Origin: G963665495 sp963667575
Lineage (GTDB): Bacteria > Desulfobacterota > Desulfovibrionia > Desulfovibrionales > Desulfovibrionaceae
Reading direction: 5' to 3'
NCBI GenBank assembly: GCA_963667575.2
Contig: CAXXHY010000062.1
Coordinates: forward strand, 1 to 64,000
Length of the DNA stretch: 64,000 nt
Shown here in pieces: positions 18,157 through 28,300 of the stretch (within the stretch, counting starts at the first letter, position 1; each line of letters begins with the position of its first letter). The notes beneath the pieces are model-generated. The model had not been told where the DNA came from and did no database searches. It saw nothing but the letters and a program-made list of their open reading frames with translations. Made by a program: the position numbers and the translations under genes.

Positions 18157-18921
18157 ATGAAACGTTTCTTATCCGCAGCCCTCTCCCTGGCATTGGTATG
18201 CTTTTTCATGTTGCCCGTGTGCAACGCCTCTGCCGAAGAACTGATCGTATCCGCAGCAGCCAGCCTGACGGACGCCTTTTCCGATATCGAACCGGCCTTT
18301 GAAGCGGCTCATCCCGGAGTGGACGTGGTGATGAACTTCGCCTCTTCCGGTGCCTTGTTCCGCCAGATCGAACAGGGCGCCCCAGCCGATGTCTTTGCCT
18401 CTGCCAATCCCAAATGGATGGCCAAGGCTGTGGACGGCGGATTCGTGGCCAAGAAAGCCGTGACGGTTTTTGCCCACAACTCGCTGGTTCTGGCCACTCC
18501 CGCCAACAATCCCTCGCAGATTGCCAAGCTGGAAGACCTCACCGGCGACAAGGTAAAAAGCATCGGCATCGGCACTCCCAAGACGGTTCCTGCCGGAAAG
18601 TACGCCCAGCAGGCCTTGACAGACGCCGGACTGTTTGAAACTCTCAAGCCCAAGTTCATTTACGGAGAATCCGTACGCCAGGTGCTGGATTACCTGAAAC
18701 GCGGAGAAGTCGACTGTGGCTTCGTATACGGCACAGATGCCACCAAGGGCGGCAAAGCAGTGCTTACCGTTGCGGAGATTCCCCTGAAAAAGCCTGTGAC
18801 CTATCCCATCGCCACTCTCAAGGAAGCCCAACAGAAGAAGCTCGCACAGGCTTTTGTCGACTTCGTTGTCAGCCCCGAGGGACAGAAACTCCTGCAGGCC
18901 CGTGGTTTCAAACAACCCTAA
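18157..18921 (+). CDS. modA: Molybdate/tungstate-binding periplasmic protein ModA
   Basis: The 254-residue protein starts at an ATG behind AAGGAG and has a signal peptide cleaved near N-A-S-A-E-E (about residue 24). The mature start L-I-V-S-A-A-A-S-L-T-D-A-F is the ModA oxyanion-binding N-terminus. A-S-S-G-A-L, G-A-P-A-D-V-F-A-S-A and G-E-S-V-R-Q-V-L-D-Y follow, supplying Ser and backbone contacts to the tetrahedral anion. It delivers molybdate or tungstate to ModBC. It lies 29 bases after modB. Confidence 0.96.
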   Translation: MKRFLSAALSLALVCFFMLPVCNASAEELIVSAAASLTDAFSDIEPAFEAAHPGVDVVMNFASSGALFRQIEQGAPADVFASANPKWMAKAVDGGFVAKKAVTVFAHNSLVLATPANNPSQIAKLEDLTGDKVKSIGIGTPKTVPAGKYAQQALTDAGLFETLKPKFIYGESVRQVLDYLKRGEVDCGFVYGTDATKGGKAVLTVAEIPLKKPVTYPIATLKEAQQKKLAQAFVDFVVSPEGQKLLQARGFKQP

Positions 18922-18933
18922 CCAGCTTTTAAG

Positions 18934-19686
18934 ATGCAACTAAGCGTTGATATTACAATACAATTGCGCAGCGGTGGAGGAGATTCATTTTTCCTCCACT
19001 CGCAATTCACATCTGACGATCGCTCGTTGGTTCTGTTCGGCCCCTCTGGATCAGGCAAAACCCTTACCCTACAGGCCATTGCCGGCCTGCTGACTCCGGA
19101 CAAGGGGCGTATTTCCGTCAATGGCGATGTTTTTTTCGACAGCGAGGCGGATATCAACCTGCCGACCCGGCGGCGCGGCGTGGGCTACGTGTTTCAGGAC
19201 TATGCCCTGTTTCCGCATCGTACGGTTTGGGAGAATGTCTGTTTCGGACTGAAGCCTCTGTTCGGCAGAGTCAGCAAGGAAAACGCCGAACGAGTGGATG
19301 CGTTGCTGGAGTTGTTCGGATTGTCTCAACTGAAGCACCAGCGTCCCGGAACCCTTTCCGGCGGCCAGAAGCAACGTACCGCTCTGGCACGCGCGCTGGC
19401 CACCAAGCCCAAAATTCTTCTGCTGGACGAACCCTTCAGCGCCCTTGATCAGCCCTTGCGTCTGCGTATGCGCGAAGAACTCTCCAAGGTGCTCGAAAAT
19501 TTCGAGATCCCCATGATCATGGTCACCCATGACTCGGATGAAGTTGAATCCTTTGCCCAGGCCGTGGTTGTGTACAACTATGGCAAGGTGGTGGGCGTTC
19601 ATACGACGGCGGATATCACCGCACAAGGACAAAGCGTCTCGGAAACCATCCGCAACCAGATCGCCCTGGTTTACGATACGCAATAA
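18934..19686 (+). CDS. modC: Molybdate ABC transporter ATPase ModC, short form
   Basis: The 250-residue ATPase begins 12 bases after modA. Walker A is G-P-S-G-S-G-K-T (residue 36), the signature L-S-G-G-Q-K-Q-R lies near 140, Walker B L-L-L-D-E-P-F-S-A-L-D follows, and the switch H is in M-V-T-H-D-S-D-E-V. Classic ModC is about 350 residues with a C-terminal Mop/TOBE domain; here that domain is absent. Mop domains are instead on the adjacent TunR, which suggests sensing is moved entirely to the regulator. Confidence 0.93.
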   Translation: MQLSVDITIQLRSGGGDSFFLHSQFTSDDRSLVLFGPSGSGKTLTLQAIAGLLTPDKGRISVNGDVFFDSEADINLPTRRRGVGYVFQDYALFPHRTVWENVCFGLKPLFGRVSKENAERVDALLELFGLSQLKHQRPGTLSGGQKQRTALARALATKPKILLLDEPFSALDQPLRLRMREELSKVLENFEIPMIMVTHDSDEVESFAQAVVVYNYGKVVGVHTTADITAQGQSVSETIRNQIALVYDTQ

Positions 19687-19991
19687 TTTGCTGTCCGGCT
19701 GCTTGTTATCCAGGCAGCGCCCTCATATATCCCTGCATGCCAACAGGCCGCGGCTCCATGCTGCGGCCTGTAGCTTTCCGCGCCCCGATTTTAGTCTTCT
19801 TAATCTAACCAGCCTCCCAACGCCGTATCCCCCTTTTCAGACCAACTGCATAAAAATGTTATCTTGCCGATGCTAAACAGGATTTTCTGGACATAACGTT
19901 CAAACTGTGCTGAAATTGATTAGAGTAGTAATCTCTTTTTGGTTTTTCTACCATTTCAGTTGCATTTCAACACAGGTATCAACAGCTCAAG
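19687..19991. other. Intergenic region after modC
   Basis: The 305 bases contain one 9-bp hairpin (listed separately) near 19743 and then T/A-rich sequence leading to the PAS kinase start. No gene is seen. A promoter for the kinase should lie around 19850-19970. Confidence 0.5.
19743..19776 (+). terminator. Hairpin, possible mod operon terminator
   Basis: A 9-bp perfect stem (ACAGGCCGC / GCGGCCTGT) with an 11-base loop lies 57 bases after modC. The tail is only AGCTTT, so termination may be partial. Confidence 0.4.
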
Positions 19992-22900
19992 ATGTTTACC
20001 AGGCTGAAAAAGCACTATGAAAAGCGTGTCGCACAGTTGGAGGAAGAATTGCGCAACGCGCACGCCCGGCTGCAAGAGTTGGAAAGCAACCAGTCCGAAT
20101 CCGGAACGCCCCGTGACCACAAGTTTTCCGAGACGGACAACAGCCTGTTATGCCAAAGCCTCATAGACAACGTCTCCGACCCGATTTTCGTACAGGATCA
20201 CCAAGGTGCGCTGATCAAGTGCAACCAGGCCTTTGCCAGGCTCTTCGGTCTGCACAGGGACACTCTGAAAGGAAAAAGATTCGCTGATTTTCTCCCCGAC
20301 GATTTGTCGGAAGAATTGCAAAAACAGGCAAGCCAGGTCGTCCAAAACGGCAAAGCCCGTACGCATACCTTCTGGTACCATGACCACAAAGGAACCTCGT
20401 TTCTGTTGGAAACGGTATTTACGCCCCTGACCCTGCCGGACGGTTCGCGCCCCGGACTGGTTGGCATCAGCAAGGACATCACCCGACACCAGGAGCTGGA
20501 GTCCAGCCAGCGGCCTTCCGAACAACTGCTTGCCGCAACGCTCAATTCAGTCGACGGCCTGCTGAACGTGCTGTCTCCGGACTTCCAGATCATTTATTCC
20601 AACTGGAAAGAACACGAATTCGTCCCGGATGCCCAACGCGACAAGCAGCCTTTTTGCTATCAGGCCTTTCAACATCGCAAAGAACCCTGCGACAAATGCC
20701 CAGTGCTGAGGACCTTCAAGGACGGCCAGATCAGGAGGGTTGAGAGCACCAACGCCGTCACCGGAGCCCACAAGGAAGTGACCGTCACGCCCATTTGGGG
20801 CCCCTCAGGAGAAATCGCCTATGTTGTCGAATTCGTTCGGGACATCACAGAAAAGAAAAAGAACCAGGAAGCGCTGGAAAAACAGGAGCAGCTTTATCGC
20901 CAGTTGTTCAACTCGGCCAATGACGCCATTTATCTCTTTATACTCGGTGAAGACAATCAGGCCGGCTGCTTCATTCAGGTCAATGACGTAGCCTGCAAAC
21001 TTCTGGGCTACAGCCGCGAAGAACTCTTGCAGATGAGCATCTTTGATATCGACGTCAAAGGAAAGGCGCTTCTTGCCAGTGAAAAATTCGAACCTTTTTT
21101 CCAATCGCATCATCTGCTGCATGAAGAATATCATGTTGCCAAGGACGGCACCCCCATTCCCGTGGAAATCAACACGCGACTGTTTGAACTGGACAACATC
21201 AAATACGTCATCAGCATTGCAAGAGACATCCGCGAGCGCAAGATGGCGGAACAGCTGTTGCGGCAAAGCGAAGAACGCGCCAGGGCCATCCTTGCCGTCA
21301 TTCCCGACACCCTGCTCGTGGTTCACCGGCAGGGGCAAGTTCTTGAATTGTTTCAAAATGACAGTTCCAGAATTTTTTCGGAAGCGCTCGTTCCGCACAG
21401 CATCGGGGACATCTTCGTCAAAACCACGGCGCACAGCCTGCTCAAGTCCATTGGCGAGACTCTGGACCACGACTCCATGCAGATTTTTGAATTTCGCATG
21501 CCCTTGCAGCATGGCGACCATAAGCAATTTGAAGCGCGTATCGTCAAACGCTCCGAAGATTCAGCCCTGCTCATGGTTCGCGATATCAGCGCACTGCGCG
21601 ATACGGAGGCCGCCCTCTACGAGGCCAACCAGCGCCTGCGCCTGGTGATGCGTTTTGCCAATGAGGGAAAATGGGAATGCGACTTCATTGCCAATGTGTA
21701 CCGTTTTGACGAACAAGCCGCACTGATGCTCGGCTATACGCCTGATCAGGCCCAATGGCCCCCGGAGGAATGGCAGGATCGGATTCATCCCGAGCATCTC
21801 GAGCAGGTCACAGAAGCCCTGGATGACACCCTGTCCCAGAAAAGCCGCTATTTTTCCCAGGAATACCGCATGCGGCACAAGGACGGATCCTACATCTGGG
21901 TCGCCTCCGTGGGAGGGGTCGTACGGCGTGACGAGGAGCACCGGCCGCGGCTGTTCATGGGGATCAACCGAAATATTACGGAAAGAAAGCTGGCGGAACA
22001 ACGTCTGCGTGAAAGCGAAGAAAAATACCGTATGCTTGTTACCAATATCCGGGACGCCATCTACACCCTCGACGAGAACATGCAGGCCACGTACATCAGC
22101 CCACTGGCCGCGGATCTGACCGGGTACACGCTGGAAGAACTCTATTCCATGTCTCCGGAAGAATGCATCCATCCCCAGTCCCGCGAGCGTTATCGGCGCG
22201 ACATGCAGAAACAACTGGAAAACGATGCCAAAACAACGGTGGCCAGGGCGTCAAAATATTTCGAAGTCGAATGCCTGCGCAAAGACGGTTCGACCATCAT
22301 GGTCGAAAGTTCGACGTCCATACTCCGCGCGGACGATGGCAGTTTCAAGGGGTTCATCGGCATTGTCAGGGACATATCCGAACGGAAACGCATGGAGAAA
22401 AAACTGCGGGAATCCGAAGAACGCTACCGTTCGCTCTTTGAAAACGCCGGGGACGCCATATACGTGCTCAACGCCCAGGAAAACACCTTTCTGGATGCCA
22501 ATCCCATCACCTGGCTCAGTCTGGGCTATACGCGGGAAGAATTGCTGCAGTTGGAGCCCAGGAAACTGAATCCCGAGTTGTACCAATGCAATCCTCTGGA
22601 AAACCGGATTTGCCGAGCCTTTGAATGCGAGCACATCACCAAGAACGGCATTCGTGTTCCAGTGGAGATTTCCTCCCAGCATATTGCTTTCGGCGAACAG
22701 GAAGCCATTCTGTACATCGCCCGTGACATCTCCGAAAGACGGAAAGCACAGCAGGCGCTGGAGGAAAGCGAAAAGCGCTTCAGACTCCTGTTCAATTCGA
22801 CTCCCGTGGCCCTGCTGGTGGAAGACTACTCGCAGACAAAACTCGTTCTCGACAAACTGCGCTCCCAGGGCGTGACGGATTTCGAGGCCTATTTCAACGA

Positions 22901-24398
22901 AAATCCTCAAGTGGTACGCAGTCTGGCGGAAACAGTGATCCTCACCGAAGTAAACCCCTATACCATCCATCTTTTCGAAGACGATCCGGACCGGACCACA
23001 GAACGCTACATGACGGAAGTCTTCAATGAGCAATCCTACAAATCCTTCGGGGAAACGCTTATTCTGGCGGCACAGGGAAAAACGTCCTTTTCGCACATTC
23101 GCGTACATCAAACTAAAAAGGGAAAGCTCCTGGATACGAAATTCACCTGGACGGTTGTCCCCGGCCACGAAACCACCTGGGATCAGGTGTTCGTTTCCGC
23201 TGTAGACGTTACGGAACTGACTGAAGCAAGACGACAGGCGGACCAGGCCAACAAGGCTAAATCCCAGTTTCTCTCCAGCATGAGCCACGATATCCGGACT
23301 CCGCTCAGCGGCATCATGGGCATGCTTCAACTCCTCGAACAGGGCCCACTCAATACGCGCCAGGAAACGTATGCTAAAAGTGCCAGGCAAGCCTGCATCC
23401 ACCTCAACAGGCTTTTGGCGGACATTCTGAGTTTGTCTAAACTGGAAGCGGGAAAACTTTCCATTGCCAACGAGCCATTCCGGGTCCAGAAAGTTCTTGA
23501 TTCCTTGATGGACCTCTTTTCCTTTACCGCGGAACAGGCCGGACTGCGCTTTACGGTAGACCCCGCGCCGGACATTCCCATGATTCGGGGAGATGAATCC
23601 AACCTCCTGCGCATACTGACAAATCTCGTAGGCAATGCGCTCAAATTCACCTCAAAAGGAGAAATCTCCGTGAACGTTACCCTGCTCAGACGGGTGAAAA
23701 ACAACGGGGAGCTCAATCTGCTCTTCTCCGTATCTGATACGGGCATGGGAATTCCCGACGACAAGATCGAAAAAATGTTCCAGCCCTATGCCCAGGGAGA
23801 CTATGTGGCGCCGCAGCAGGGGGTGGGACTCGGTCTGTCCATCGTCAAGCAGCTCGTCCAGCTGATGCACGGCGGTATTACCGTAATCAGTGAATTGAAC
23901 AAAGGATCCACCTTCAACGTGGATATTCCCTTTGCCATTGCCGAAGAATTTCTCGAAGCGGAATTTGTTGCCCCGGAAAAAGTTCCTGCGCTTCAAACAG
24001 GATTCATCGCTCTAGTGGTGGAGGATGATCCAGTCAGTCTGACCACCATCAGCCGTTTTATTGAAAAAATGGGGGGAACCGTCATTCAGGCGCGGAACGG
24101 AGAAGAAGGGCTGGAAAGACTCCGCCGTCGCCCGGTGGATGTCATTTTGCTGGATGTACAACTGACGCGTATGAATGGACTGCAAATGGCCGAATGCATT
24201 CGCACCAGTCCGGAATTCGCCGACCAGTCCGCAACGCCGATAATTATCGTCACTGCCTACGCCCTGGACGGCGACAAGGAAAAGTTCCTGGCAACAGGGG
24301 CCGCTGCCTACCTGCCCAAACCCATTTTAAAGACTGAGCTGGAACTGACCCTGAAAAAAATCCTGCCACTCGCTCCATCCGCCGGCCGAAACGAATAG
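19992..24398 (+). CDS. Multi-PAS hybrid sensor histidine kinase with receiver
   Basis: The 1468-residue protein has no obvious membrane segment. A coiled coil (1-35) precedes about eight PAS domains to residue 1080, each ending in a D-I-T/R-E-R-K-like linker. The second contains C-D-K-C-P, a possible metal or redox site. HisKA follows with S-M-S-H-D-I-R-T-P-L (H about 1098), then N-box N-L-V-G-N-A-L-K-F, G-boxes D-T-G-M-G-I and G-L-G-L-S-I, and a receiver from about 1335 (acceptor D about 1388, conserved K in Y-L-P-K-P). It is a cytoplasmic redox or metabolite sensor; stimulus unknown. No output gene is adjacent, so its partner may be elsewhere. Confidence 0.92.
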   Translation: MFTRLKKHYEKRVAQLEEELRNAHARLQELESNQSESGTPRDHKFSETDNSLLCQSLIDNVSDPIFVQDHQGALIKCNQAFARLFGLHRDTLKGKRFADFLPDDLSEELQKQASQVVQNGKARTHTFWYHDHKGTSFLLETVFTPLTLPDGSRPGLVGISKDITRHQELESSQRPSEQLLAATLNSVDGLLNVLSPDFQIIYSNWKEHEFVPDAQRDKQPFCYQAFQHRKEPCDKCPVLRTFKDGQIRRVESTNAVTGAHKEVTVTPIWGPSGEIAYVVEFVRDITEKKKNQEALEKQEQLYRQLFNSANDAIYLFILGEDNQAGCFIQVNDVACKLLGYSREELLQMSIFDIDVKGKALLASEKFEPFFQSHHLLHEEYHVAKDGTPIPVEINTRLFELDNIKYVISIARDIRERKMAEQLLRQSEERARAILAVIPDTLLVVHRQGQVLELFQNDSSRIFSEALVPHSIGDIFVKTTAHSLLKSIGETLDHDSMQIFEFRMPLQHGDHKQFEARIVKRSEDSALLMVRDISALRDTEAALYEANQRLRLVMRFANEGKWECDFIANVYRFDEQAALMLGYTPDQAQWPPEEWQDRIHPEHLEQVTEALDDTLSQKSRYFSQEYRMRHKDGSYIWVASVGGVVRRDEEHRPRLFMGINRNITERKLAEQRLRESEEKYRMLVTNIRDAIYTLDENMQATYISPLAADLTGYTLEELYSMSPEECIHPQSRERYRRDMQKQLENDAKTTVARASKYFEVECLRKDGSTIMVESSTSILRADDGSFKGFIGIVRDISERKRMEKKLRESEERYRSLFENAGDAIYVLNAQENTFLDANPITWLSLGYTREELLQLEPRKLNPELYQCNPLENRICRAFECEHITKNGIRVPVEISSQHIAFGEQEAILYIARDISERRKAQQALEESEKRFRLLFNSTPVALLVEDYSQTKLVLDKLRSQGVTDFEAYFNENPQVVRSLAETVILTEVNPYTIHLFEDDPDRTTERYMTEVFNEQSYKSFGETLILAAQGKTSFSHIRVHQTKKGKLLDTKFTWTVVPGHETTWDQVFVSAVDVTELTEARRQADQANKAKSQFLSSMSHDIRTPLSGIMGMLQLLEQGPLNTRQETYAKSARQACIHLNRLLADILSLSKLEAGKLSIANEPFRVQKVLDSLMDLFSFTAEQAGLRFTVDPAPDIPMIRGDESNLLRILTNLVGNALKFTSKGEISVNVTLLRRVKNNGELNLLFSVSDTGMGIPDDKIEKMFQPYAQGDYVAPQQGVGLGLSIVKQLVQLMHGGITVISELNKGSTFNVDIPFAIAEEFLEAEFVAPEKVPALQTGFIALVVEDDPVSLTTISRFIEKMGGTVIQARNGEEGLERLRRRPVDVILLDVQLTRMNGLQMAECIRTSPEFADQSATPIIIVTAYALDGDKEKFLATGAAAYLPKPILKTELELTLKKILPLAPSAGRNE

Positions 24399-24410
24399 GC
24401 CTGCCCCTAT

Positions 24411-24617
24411 CTAGTTGCGAGAACGCCGGGAGGGAGTCAATGCAGCAAGCCGCCGCACAAGGCGCGCTGCGCGTAACAACAGTGCCATTTTACCAAGCCC
24501 TCCGACTACCTCGACATAGCCCGAGTTGAGGACTGAACATTCGTGGCTGAGACCATTTCGCAGATTGTGCCCCTGAGCCACCAAGCGGCGTTTCTCCTCC
24601 AGCAGAGTTTTGCTCAT
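24411..24617 (-). CDS. Small YqjK-like protein
   Basis: This 68-residue basic protein starts with an ATGA overlap on the stop of the upstream gene, strong evidence of coupling. The pattern M-S-K-T-L-L-E-E-K-R-R-L-V-A-Q-G-H-N-L-R followed by a weakly hydrophobic basic half resembles enterobacterial YqjK in layout, and it occupies the YqjK position after YqjD-like and YqjE-like genes. Function unknown. The resemblance is one of position and composition, not certain homology. Confidence 0.6.
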   Translation of the reverse strand: MSKTLLEEKRRLVAQGHNLRNGLSHECSVLNSGYVEVVGGLGKMALLLRAARLVRRLAALTPSRRSRN

Positions 24618-25000
24618 GACCTTCCCAAACGCTCCCTGTCCTTGCTGAATTCTTCAAGGGTCTGGGCAAACGGCACGGGATGACGCGCAAGCAACGAGCG
24701 CCCCCAGAAAACGCAAATCAACGCTCCGAGAAAATAAGCAAACGCACAGCAAATCATGCCGGTCAGCCTGTGTTCCTCGGGGAGCGCATAAATAAGCACA
24801 AAAGTGGCCAGAAGAATGGCGAACATGGCCAGAAAAAAAGCAGCCAGCACCACGAGCAGCAGCTTCAGGGAAAAGGAAAACTCCTCGCGGCATTCCAGAG
24901 AAAACAACTCCAGGCGGTTGTGCGCCATGGCCACAAGCAGCGACACTGCCCGCCGTGCGGCATCAGGAAGGTCCAGCAGCTTTTCAAAGGAAAAGGCCAT
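24614..25000 (-). CDS. YqjE/holin-X-like membrane protein
   Basis: The 128-residue protein has two adjacent membrane helices (about residues 45-70 and 76-100) after an amphipathic start (R-R-A-V-S-L-L-V-A-M-A-H-N-R-L-E-L-F-S-L-E), the shape of YqjE / phage-holin-like superfamily X. These are small inner-membrane proteins of unknown role, often encoded with ribosome-tethering YqjD. It begins 3 bases from the stop of the YqjD-like gene and overlaps the next gene by 4. Confidence 0.82.
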   Translation of the reverse strand: MAFSFEKLLDLPDAARRAVSLLVAMAHNRLELFSLECREEFSFSLKLLLVVLAAFFLAMFAILLATFVLIYALPEEHRLTGMICCAFAYFLGALICVFWGRSLLARHPVPFAQTLEEFSKDRERLGRS

Positions 25001-25003
25001 GCG

Positions 25004-25300
25004 TTATTTCCTTGAAAAAAGCCAGCCGGCGAACAGGCCTGCCAGCACGCCCAGCCCCACCGCCTGATAGGGTTTCTCCCGCACGAACTTGTCCACTTTT
25101 TCCGCCTTTTGGCCGAAACCGTCCTCAACCTCCAGCCATTTCAATTTGGCGTCCTCCACGGTTTTGGTCAGCCGTTCGCGGGCTTTCTTGGTCTTGTCGT
25201 CAGCGGCGTCGGCCGAAGCATCGAGCAAGGCGCGCGCGTCGCGCAGCAAAGCCTCGAAGTCGTCCTGCAGTTTTTCCTTGGCTTTTTCGGTCTTTTCCAT
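25004..25300 (-). CDS. YqjD/ElaB-like (DUF883) membrane-anchored protein
   Basis: From the ATG at 25300 (AAGGATGG site) the protein is 98 residues: a charged, coiled-coil-like body rich in K, E, D and A, and a C-terminal hydrophobic tail (G-L-G-V-L-A-G-L-F-A-G-W-L-F-S-R-K), the typical GxxAGxLLGxLLxRR tail of this family. In E. coli YqjD and ElaB anchor ribosomes to the inner membrane in stationary phase. An earlier start at 25414 lacks a ribosome-binding site and is poor sequence. Confidence 0.85.
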   Translation of the reverse strand: MEKTEKAKEKLQDDFEALLRDARALLDASADAADDKTKKARERLTKTVEDAKLKWLEVEDGFGQKAEKVDKFVREKPYQAVGLGVLAGLFAGWLFSRK

Positions 25301-25382
25301 TTTTCCATCCTTGTTTGCTTTTGAAGATACCCAAGCTGATCCTACTCTACCCTGTTTAGCCGGGAATCTCCAGCCAGGGACT

Positions 25383-28300
25383 TCACGGATTCGGAAGCAG
25401 GTGCGGCAGAACAATGGTCACACTGGTGCCGCGCTCCTTGTCGGACTCCACCGAGGCGGTGCCTCCGTGGGCCTCTGCGATAAGTTTCGCACTGTATCGC
25501 GCGAGCCCCGAGCCTTCCCTTTTCCCCACAGTGGAATATTTATCGAAAAAAAAGGCCGCCTCGTCCGAAGTGAGCGTGCCGCTATCATGTACGGTAATCA
25601 ACGTCTGATCTTCTCTGTCGTCAAAAATGATCGTCACTGCATCACCGTCGTTGGAGGATTCCACTGCGTTTTTGATCAACGAGGTCAGCATGCTCTCCAG
25701 GAGAACCTCTTCGCCGTAATGCTCCAGTCTGCCCAGGCCGCTGTCCGAATCATTGTGGTAAATCACGCGTACGAGTTTGACATCGGCGTTGGGCCTGATA
25801 ACCAGATTGATATTGCGAAATATCTTGCGAAAATCGAACCAGGCGAAACTGGGAACATAGTCCCCCTGCTCCATATGAAATATTTCTCTGGACAGATCGA
25901 TGAATTTGAACATGTTGGAAGCAATGCTGTTCAACTCTGTCGCATAGTCCGCGCACCTGCTGCCCGGTTTTTCCATCAGCATCATATGGGTCAGGCTTAT
26001 GATGCCTTTCAAGGGTGTCCGCAGTTCGTTGCGTATCAGGCGATCCACATCATCCTTCAGCTGCGCCAGCCGGTTGGCTTCGGTTACATCCGTTACAAGT
26101 CCGAACGAACCAACAATCGTTCCCTGCTCATTTGCCTGCGGATGATGGGTGACCATGAACGTACGCGATACGCCGTCTTTCCTGGTGTACTGCACTTCAT
26201 ACTGCTCCACTGTGGAAGTGTTGCATTTGATCACCTGCTTCATGAATATCCGTCGTTCTTCGCTGTCCAGAAAATCAGCGAAACGCCTGCCCAGCAGTTC
26301 TTCCTTTGCATAACCGATCAAATCGCACAGTTTCTTGTTCACAAACAGGATACGGCCCGAAAGATCAATTACTTCCAGTCCCTCATGCAGGTTCTCCACC
26401 AAAATGCTCAGCTGCTTCTCGCGCTTTCTGAGCTGATTCTCCATGCGTTTTTGTTCGGTCACATCCCGGACAATGGAGACTATGCCGGTTGCCTTTCCAT
26501 TGTCGTCAAAGATGGGCGCGGAAGAAATGGCCCCCACAAACAGTGCGCCGTTTTCCAGCCGGAAGCGATACTCGGTAGTCGTATGTTTCCAGCCGGCCCG
26601 AGCCCGGACAAGCTGTGCGAAATTGGCATCCAGCTGCTCATGGTCCTCAGGATCGATCCAGTCGCGCGCGTGGGTTCCAATAAATATTTTCGAATCCGAG
26701 ACGCCGAACAGTTTGCTGCCCTGAAAGGAACAAAATTCAATACGCCCCTCGGTGTCCAGCCTGGTAATGGCATCCGGAGACGCTTCCATGATCCGGGTCT
26801 GAAACTCCAATGCGCTCCTGAGCTCTTCAGCGGCTTTCACTTCTTCTGTCACGTCGCGAACCACGCTGACAATGCAGTGCACCCTGCCTTCTTCATCAAG
26901 CCACGGAACAGAATGAAACGACCCGTAAAACAAACTTCCATCCTTGCGCAGCATTTTGTAGCGGTTGGGCGGCAACAGCTCCCCTGAGGACATGGCAAAC
27001 ACGCGCTTCAGATTTTTCCTTGCAGCGGGAATTTGCTCCGGGGCGAGCCATTCGCGTAAATACGTCCCCACGGCCGCGCCCGCGTTTTCCACTCCGAAAA
27101 GATCCTTGCAACGCGCTGAGCTCTCCAAAATACACCCGTTCTGGTCCATGCAAAGAATGGCATCCGGTGACACCTCGAACAACCTGGATTGAAAGCCGAG
27201 CGAACGCCGGAGCTGCTCCTCATCCGTACGCCGTTTCGTGGCGTCCCGGACAAAAGGACAACACTGGCCTGACCGTCAATGACGGCCTCGGTCCCGTTCG
27301 TATCCACATAAAACTGCTCACCATTCTTTTTCATCAGGCAGACGTCGTTTTTCGAAGCAAGCATGAATGACAACGGATCGTCTTCGGGATAGTCCGTTTC
27401 AGAAAATTGTTGAAAGATATCAGAAAAATGCAACAAAGAAAGCTCGGCGGAGCCATAGCCAAGCATGGCCCGGATGGCCGGATTCGCGTACGGGAAACCA
27501 AGTGTCTGCCTGGCTATCACGAGTATGCCGTCCATGGAATTCTCGAAAATCACCCGGAAACGGGTCAGCAGCTCCTCCCGCTCCGCCCTGATGCGAAGGT
27601 CCTCGCTGATATCGCGCGCCTGGGCCAGGACAAGCTGCTCACCCTTGAATTCGATCAGCGAAGCATGGGCGTCCACAGGCAGCAGAGTCCCGTTTTTGCG
27701 TCGCAGGATCGATTCAATACGGAGGCGCTTGTTGGACAGCAGTTGGCGTTCATGCTCCGCACGTTGCTCTTTATCGCCCATCATGGGGTCCAGTTGCTTC
27801 AAATGCATGCCGCGCAGTTCTGCATGGCTGTATCCCAGATTTTCCATGGCACGGCGATTCACGTCCCGAATGGTGCCGCCCAGATCAGTCAGAAATATGA
27901 GATCCGGCGCCTCATCCAGATATGTCCTGAGCCGCCTTTTGGTTTCCTGCAGAGCCTTTTCCGCCGCCTTCTGTTCGGAAACATCGAGAATCATGACCAC
28001 AAAGCCGTTTGTGGCATCATCCGAAAAGGAAAAGGGGCGCAGGTGCACACGAACGATCTGGTCAGGTTCCGTAATGGAATCCGCTTGTGTCTCGAACTCC
28101 TGCGTATGCCCTTCAAGCGTACGCCGTATGTACGGCAATACATGCTCATAATACTCCGGACTCAATACATCGTGCAGTCCCGCCCCGATGAACTCCTCCG
28201 GCTGTTTGCCGTACCAGGAGGCGTAGAGAGAGTTTACGAATCTGAAACGCAGACCATTGTCCACCAGGCAGAAACGCGCTGGAACGTTTTCGATGATCAG

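Noticed and set aside
24614..25000. Phage holin
   Set aside because: Only superficially holin-like; position between DUF883 and YqjK-like genes and lack of lysis genes indicate a YqjE-type protein.
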